A stretch of 8,263 nt of DNA. Source: Bacteroidales bacterium. GTDB lineage: Bacteria > Bacteroidota > Bacteroidia > Bacteroidales > VadinHA17. The position numbers and the translations under genes were made by a program. The stretch spans positions 1-8,263 of the forward strand of contig DAIDJT010000111.1 in assembly GCA_027451265.1 (NCBI GenBank), in the 5' to 3' direction. Shown one piece after another: positions 4,945 through 8,263 of the stretch (the stretch's first letter is position 1; each line of letters opens with the position of its first letter). The notes beneath the pieces were generated by a model. It was not told the DNA's origin, ran no database searches, and saw only the letters and a program-made list of their open reading frames with translations.

Positions 4945-7587
4945 ATGAAAAGTGTCCTGCTTATTCTTCTCTCAGGCCTTACCCTCGTTCTGCCCGCACA
5001 GGAGTACGAAAAGAGAACTTGCACCGCTACCCGGACGGGTGCTGCGCCTGTGATTGACGGTGAGCTTGATGACGAGGCATGGACCGAAGGTGAATGGGAG
5101 GGTGGCTTCTGGCAGTATGCCCCGGAAGAAGGGGCGCCCGTAAGTCAGAAGACAGAATTCAAACTGCTTTATGATGACTACAATATTTATGTTGCCATAA
5201 AGGCTTATGATACTGCCCCTGACAGCATCGTTTCACGCATGACCAGGCGCGATGACACTGAAGGTGATAAAGTGTCAGTGGCAATAGATTCATACTTTGA
5301 CCAGCGCACTGCATTCGGTTTTGAGGTGAGTGCGGCTGGCGTCAAGGGAGATCTGATGTGGATTGATGACGGACTGACGGAGGATGACTCATTCGATCCC
5401 ATTTGGTACGTGAAGACAGGAATCAATGACTGGGGATGGGCCGCTGAAATGAAAATCCCACTCACACAGCTCCGGTTCTCTGCAAGTGACCGGCAGGTAT
5501 GGGGATTTGAGGTTGTAAGGGAAATATTTCGCCATAATGAAACAGATTTTTGGCAGCCAATTGCCAGGAACGCTTCAGGCCTGGTTCATAATGGCGGACT
5601 TCTGAAAGGACTGACCAGCATCAGGCCGCGAAAACTGTTTGATCTCACACCCTACGGCGTGGCAAGACTGGAAACCTACGAAGGGGAAAAGGGCAATCCG
5701 TACCACGACGGATCTGACATCAAGGGCAACATTGGCCTCGATGCAAAAATAGGGGTGACCAACAACATGATTCTTAGCCTGTCACTTAATCCGGATTTCG
5801 GGCAGGTGGAGGCTGACCCGTCAGAGGTAAACCTTACTGCATTTGAAACTTTCTTCAGCGAGAAACGCCCGTTCTTCATAGAAGGAAACAACATAACTGA
5901 TTACAATCTGGGGTTGGGCAGCGGTGGCCGGGGCAATGACAACCTGTTCTATTCACGTAGAATAGGCAGGCAACCACGACTGAGCCATTCTGCCGGGGAA
6001 GGTGAATATGCCTATACACCGGCATTCACTCCAATCATCGGATCTGCAAAGCTGACCGGCAAATCGGCAGGCGGCCTCTCGGTAGGTTTCATTGAGGCGG
6101 TGACCGCAAAGGTGAATACCAGGATATATGATCCCCTTGCAGGAGAGACAAAATACAGGACCGCCGAGCCGCTCACCAACTACAGTGTGGGAAGGGTGCA
6201 GAAGGACTTCAGCGGGGGAAAAACCATAATTGGCGGAATTGTGACAAGCACTGTCAGATCACTTGATGCGGAAACAGAGGATTACTTCCATAAGTCAGCC
6301 ACTTCAGCAGGTATCGACTTCACCAGGTATTTCGCGAACATGAATTACATCTTCCGGCTGCGTACTGCCGTCAGCAACGTTACCGGGACCGATGATATGA
6401 TAGCCCGTACACAGAGATCAGTCATTCATAACTTTGCCCGTCCTGATGCCGGCTATCTCGATTATGACATCACCCGCACATCACTGAGCGGATTCGGAGG
6501 AAACCTTATGGCAGGCAAGCTGGGAGGCAACTGGCAGTTTATATACCTCTCAAGCTGGAAATCACCGGGGTTCGAGACTAATGATATCGGGTACATGCTC
6601 ATGGCAGACATGTATATGGGAGTGGGAGTGATCAACTATAACATATATAAACCATTCAGTGTATTCAGAAACATGAGCTTCGGAACCAACCTGATACACC
6701 TGATGGATTTCGGCGGAAACACCAACGCAATGGCAGTCTCACAGTCGTGGTCAGCAAACTACCTGAACCAGTGGCATACATTCATCAGTGCACAGTTGAC
6801 CAGCCGCGAGACTGACAACCACCTTCTGCGAGGAGGCCCGGCAATGAAAATGCCCGGTCAGATGTATCTGTCGGCTGGCATTGAATCTGACGGGAGGAAA
6901 AAGCTGTCAGGAGAGATGCAGTTCAGTGTATCCAAAACGTTTAATGATGTGATGACCAGTTATGAGCTGGGATTCGAGCTGCAGTACAGGCCGTTTAACA
7001 CCCTGACTCTTAATATTGAACCCGGGTGGAGCCGGACGGTTAACATGATGCAGTACGTAACCCTCAGGCATTTCGAGGGTATGAACGATCAGTCAGAGCG
7101 GTATATCTTCGGTTCCATAGATCAGAAGATATACAGTATTTCGATCAGGGCAGACTACAACATCACCCCTGACCTGTCAATCCAGTACTGGGGTCAGCCG
7201 TTCTTCGGGGCAGGAGACTACAGTGAATTCAAGCGGATCACTGATCCCGTTGCCACTGACTTTGACAGCCGGTATGAGATGCTTGACGGTGGAATGGTAT
7301 CATATGCAATAAAGGACAGGATGTACAGCATTGATGAAAACCTCGACTCTTCAGAAGATTATTCATTTGACAATCCTGATTTTACGATAAGTGAGTTTTT
7401 GCATAACCTGGTTGTGCGCTGGGAGTTTCTTCCCGGGTCAACAGCTTATCTTGTCTGGTCACAGTCACGCGAGTACCCGGCAGATAACGGCCTTTTTGAC
7501 GTCAGGCGTCAGTCAGCCGACCTCTTCCGCCAGACGATACCTCATAATATCTTCCTTGTAAAGTTTTCATACCGGTTCGGTCTATGA
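4945..7587 (+). CDS. DUF5916 outer-membrane protein with N-terminal CBM9-like domain (paralogue 2)
   Basis: This is a second 880-residue member of the family, arranged like its neighbour. The signal peptide is clearer: MKSVLLILLSGLTLVLPAQ, with cleavage likely after A18. The CBM9-like domain (about 27-208) contains APVIDGELDDEAW (34-46), IYVAIKAYD (81-89) and DWGWAAEMKIP (162-172). The DUF5916 signature runs from LNPDFGQVEADPSEVNL (281-297) through ETFFSEKRPFFIEGNN (301-316). The end, FSYRFGL, is barrel-like. Around the signature, 36 of 41 aligned residues match paralogue 1 by hand count, while central barrel stretches differ much more. The likely location is the outer membrane; ligand and activity are unknown. 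It follows a terminator and has its own -7 box, with an inverted repeat next to it. There is no Shine-Dalgarno sequence. The stop overlaps the tag start as ATGA (7584-7587), so tag is probably transcribed from this promoter. Confidence 0.9.
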   Translation: MKSVLLILLSGLTLVLPAQEYEKRTCTATRTGAAPVIDGELDDEAWTEGEWEGGFWQYAPEEGAPVSQKTEFKLLYDDYNIYVAIKAYDTAPDSIVSRMTRRDDTEGDKVSVAIDSYFDQRTAFGFEVSAAGVKGDLMWIDDGLTEDDSFDPIWYVKTGINDWGWAAEMKIPLTQLRFSASDRQVWGFEVVREIFRHNETDFWQPIARNASGLVHNGGLLKGLTSIRPRKLFDLTPYGVARLETYEGEKGNPYHDGSDIKGNIGLDAKIGVTNNMILSLSLNPDFGQVEADPSEVNLTAFETFFSEKRPFFIEGNNITDYNLGLGSGGRGNDNLFYSRRIGRQPRLSHSAGEGEYAYTPAFTPIIGSAKLTGKSAGGLSVGFIEAVTAKVNTRIYDPLAGETKYRTAEPLTNYSVGRVQKDFSGGKTIIGGIVTSTVRSLDAETEDYFHKSATSAGIDFTRYFANMNYIFRLRTAVSNVTGTDDMIARTQRSVIHNFARPDAGYLDYDITRTSLSGFGGNLMAGKLGGNWQFIYLSSWKSPGFETNDIGYMLMADMYMGVGVINYNIYKPFSVFRNMSFGTNLIHLMDFGGNTNAMAVSQSWSANYLNQWHTFISAQLTSRETDNHLLRGGPAMKMPGQMYLSAGIESDGRKKLSGEMQFSVSKTFNDVMTSYELGFELQYRPFNTLTLNIEPGWSRTVNMMQYVTLRHFEGMNDQSERYIFGSIDQKIYSISIRADYNITPDLSIQYWGQPFFGAGDYSEFKRITDPVATDFDSRYEMLDGGMVSYAIKDRMYSIDENLDSSEDYSFDNPDFTISEFLHNLVVRWEFLPGSTAYLVWSQSREYPADNGLFDVRRQSADLFRQTIPHNIFLVKFSYRFGL

Positions 7588-8141
7588 TTAACAATACCTG
7601 CAGCTGGCCGTCAGGCGATCCCCTGATGATAAGTTATCATGACAATGAATGGGGGGTTCCTGTTCATGATGATAACAAATGGTTCGAACATATAGTGCTT
7701 GACGGTGCCCAGGCCGGCCTTAGCTGGAAGACAATCCTCCACCGGAGGGAAGGTTACAGGAAGGCTTTCAGCGGCTTTGACCCTGCAAAGGTGGCCAGGT
7801 ATGATGAAGCCAGGATCAGCGAGTTGCTCAGTGATGAAGGAATTATCCGCAACAAACTGAAGATCAGATCAGCAATAAATAATGCCATTGCATTCCTTAA
7901 GATACAGGAAGAATTCGGGACATTTGATGCCTGGATCTGGCAGTTCACTGACGGTAAGCCTGTTGTCAACCAATGGAAAAGCCTGGATGAGATTCCGGCA
8001 CGGACTCCTCTCTCAGATCTTATAAGCAAGGAGCTCAAAAAGAGAGGATTCACATTCGTGGGATCCACCATCTGCTATGCTTTCATGCAGGCAGCCGGGA
8101 TTGTAAATGACCACCTGGTGAGCTGCTTCAGGCACCCCTAA
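7584..8141 (+). CDS. tag: DNA-3-methyladenine glycosylase I
   Basis: Tag excises 3-methyladenine from alkylated DNA as the first step of base-excision repair in the cytoplasm. The 185-residue product aligns along its length with E. coli Tag: SYHDNEWGVPVHDD (17-30), AQAGLSWKTIL (42-52), GIIRNKLKI (86-94) and the C-terminal KKRGFTFVGSTICYAFMQAAGIVNDH (152-177). The zinc ligands are all present: C6, H19, H177 and C181, equivalent to C4, H17, H175 and C179. One change stands out: the base-contacting E38 of E. coli Tag is replaced by D40 (LDGAQAGLSW). The start overlaps the stop of the upstream DUF5916 gene (ATGA) with no Shine-Dalgarno site, pointing to translational coupling. No adaptive alkylation-response gene is nearby, so the context gives no sign of damage-inducible control. 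The stop shares four bases with the stop of a convergent minus-strand gene. Confidence 0.96.
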   Translation: MINNTCSWPSGDPLMISYHDNEWGVPVHDDNKWFEHIVLDGAQAGLSWKTILHRREGYRKAFSGFDPAKVARYDEARISELLSDEGIIRNKLKIRSAINNAIAFLKIQEEFGTFDAWIWQFTDGKPVVNQWKSLDEIPARTPLSDLISKELKKRGFTFVGSTICYAFMQAAGIVNDHLVSCFRHP

Positions 8142-8263
8142 AAAATATATCCTAGCTCCAGGTTGATGAATCTGCCAGGGCAAACTGCCCCCTTGCTGTC
8201 ATAGAATTTGGTGTCAAGCAGGTTTTGTACGCCAAGATCGACTGAAACCTTTTCAGCAAACAC
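8138..8263 (-). CDS. TonB-dependent-receptor-like outer-membrane barrel, C-terminal end (partial)
   Basis: Read on the minus strand, the last 126 bases form one open frame of 41 codons plus a TAG stop (8138-8140), entering from beyond the window edge. The peptide contains VSVDLGVQNLLDTKFYD and PGRFINLELGYIF. This fits the end of TonB-dependent receptors: a strand, the N-L-(F/L)-D-x-x-(Y/F)-Y-D turn, a PGR motif and a final strand ending in an aromatic residue. The function would be energised uptake across the outer membrane; the substrate cannot be judged from this fragment. A related non-receptor outer-membrane barrel is possible. The gene converges on tag, their stops sharing CTAA (8138-8141). 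The frame, motif order and terminal Phe make a chance frame unlikely. Confidence 0.75.
   Translation of the reverse strand: MFAEKVSVDLGVQNLLDTKFYDSKGAVCPGRFINLELGYIF

Noticed and set aside
8178..8190. GGGCA-AAC-TGCCC hairpin downstream of tag as a terminator
   Set aside because: The stem is only 5 bp, no T-tract follows, and it lies in the coding sequence of the convergent barrel gene.
1..8263. CRISPR array, tRNA/rRNA gene, transposon, phage or defence system
   Set aside because: No regularly spaced repeats, tRNA-like folds, transposase, integrase or defence-protein motifs are seen on either strand. The window is filled with recognisable chromosomal genes.

Overview
The window looks like chromosomal DNA of a member of the Bacteroidota. 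Four things point there: promoter motifs of the Bacteroidota type (TTG/TTTG, 19-nt spacer, TAnnTTTG) before at least two genes; a near-total lack of Shine-Dalgarno sequences at the starts; two DUF5916 outer-membrane-type proteins, a family typical of this phylum; and the C-terminal tail of a TonB-dependent-receptor-like barrel at the right edge. The order cannot be fixed from sequence alone; the Bacteroidales/Marinilabiliales region is a plausible guess.

Layout, left to right. (1) 32-1133: a short-leader promoter, then a MarC-family inner-membrane protein overlapping RNase HI (rnhA) by ATGA. (2) 1134-2088: a second promoter whose -7 element lies inside a perfect 15-bp palindrome, then a SiaC/DUF1987-family regulatory protein overlapping a ProXp/YbaK-type aminoacyl-tRNA deacylase by ATGA. 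(3) 2089-4868: a 77-nt gap with no clear promoter, then the first 880-residue DUF5916 protein and a strong hairpin terminator. (4) 4869-8141: an inverted repeat next to a TAnnTTTG box, then the second 880-residue DUF5916 protein, overlapping 3-methyladenine DNA glycosylase I (tag) by ATGA. (5) 8138-8263, minus strand: the last 41 residues of an outer-membrane barrel protein, converging on tag so that the two stop codons share CTAA. No gap between genes exceeds 300 bases, and the window is almost entirely coding.

The plus-strand genes form three compact units. Most partners within a unit (MarC with RNase H, SiaC-like with tRNA editing, DUF5916 with Tag) have no known shared pathway, so the overlaps probably reflect genome compaction and translational coupling. 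The exception is the DUF5916 pair, which is clearly a tandem duplication that has since diverged and gained separate transcription signals. I found no mobile element, CRISPR array, tRNA, rRNA or defence island. The best leads for something new are the operator-like palindrome on the SiaC-family promoter, the isolated SiaC homologue with a Ser-only phospho-site region, and the difference between the DUF5916 paralogues in a predicted calcium-type loop.
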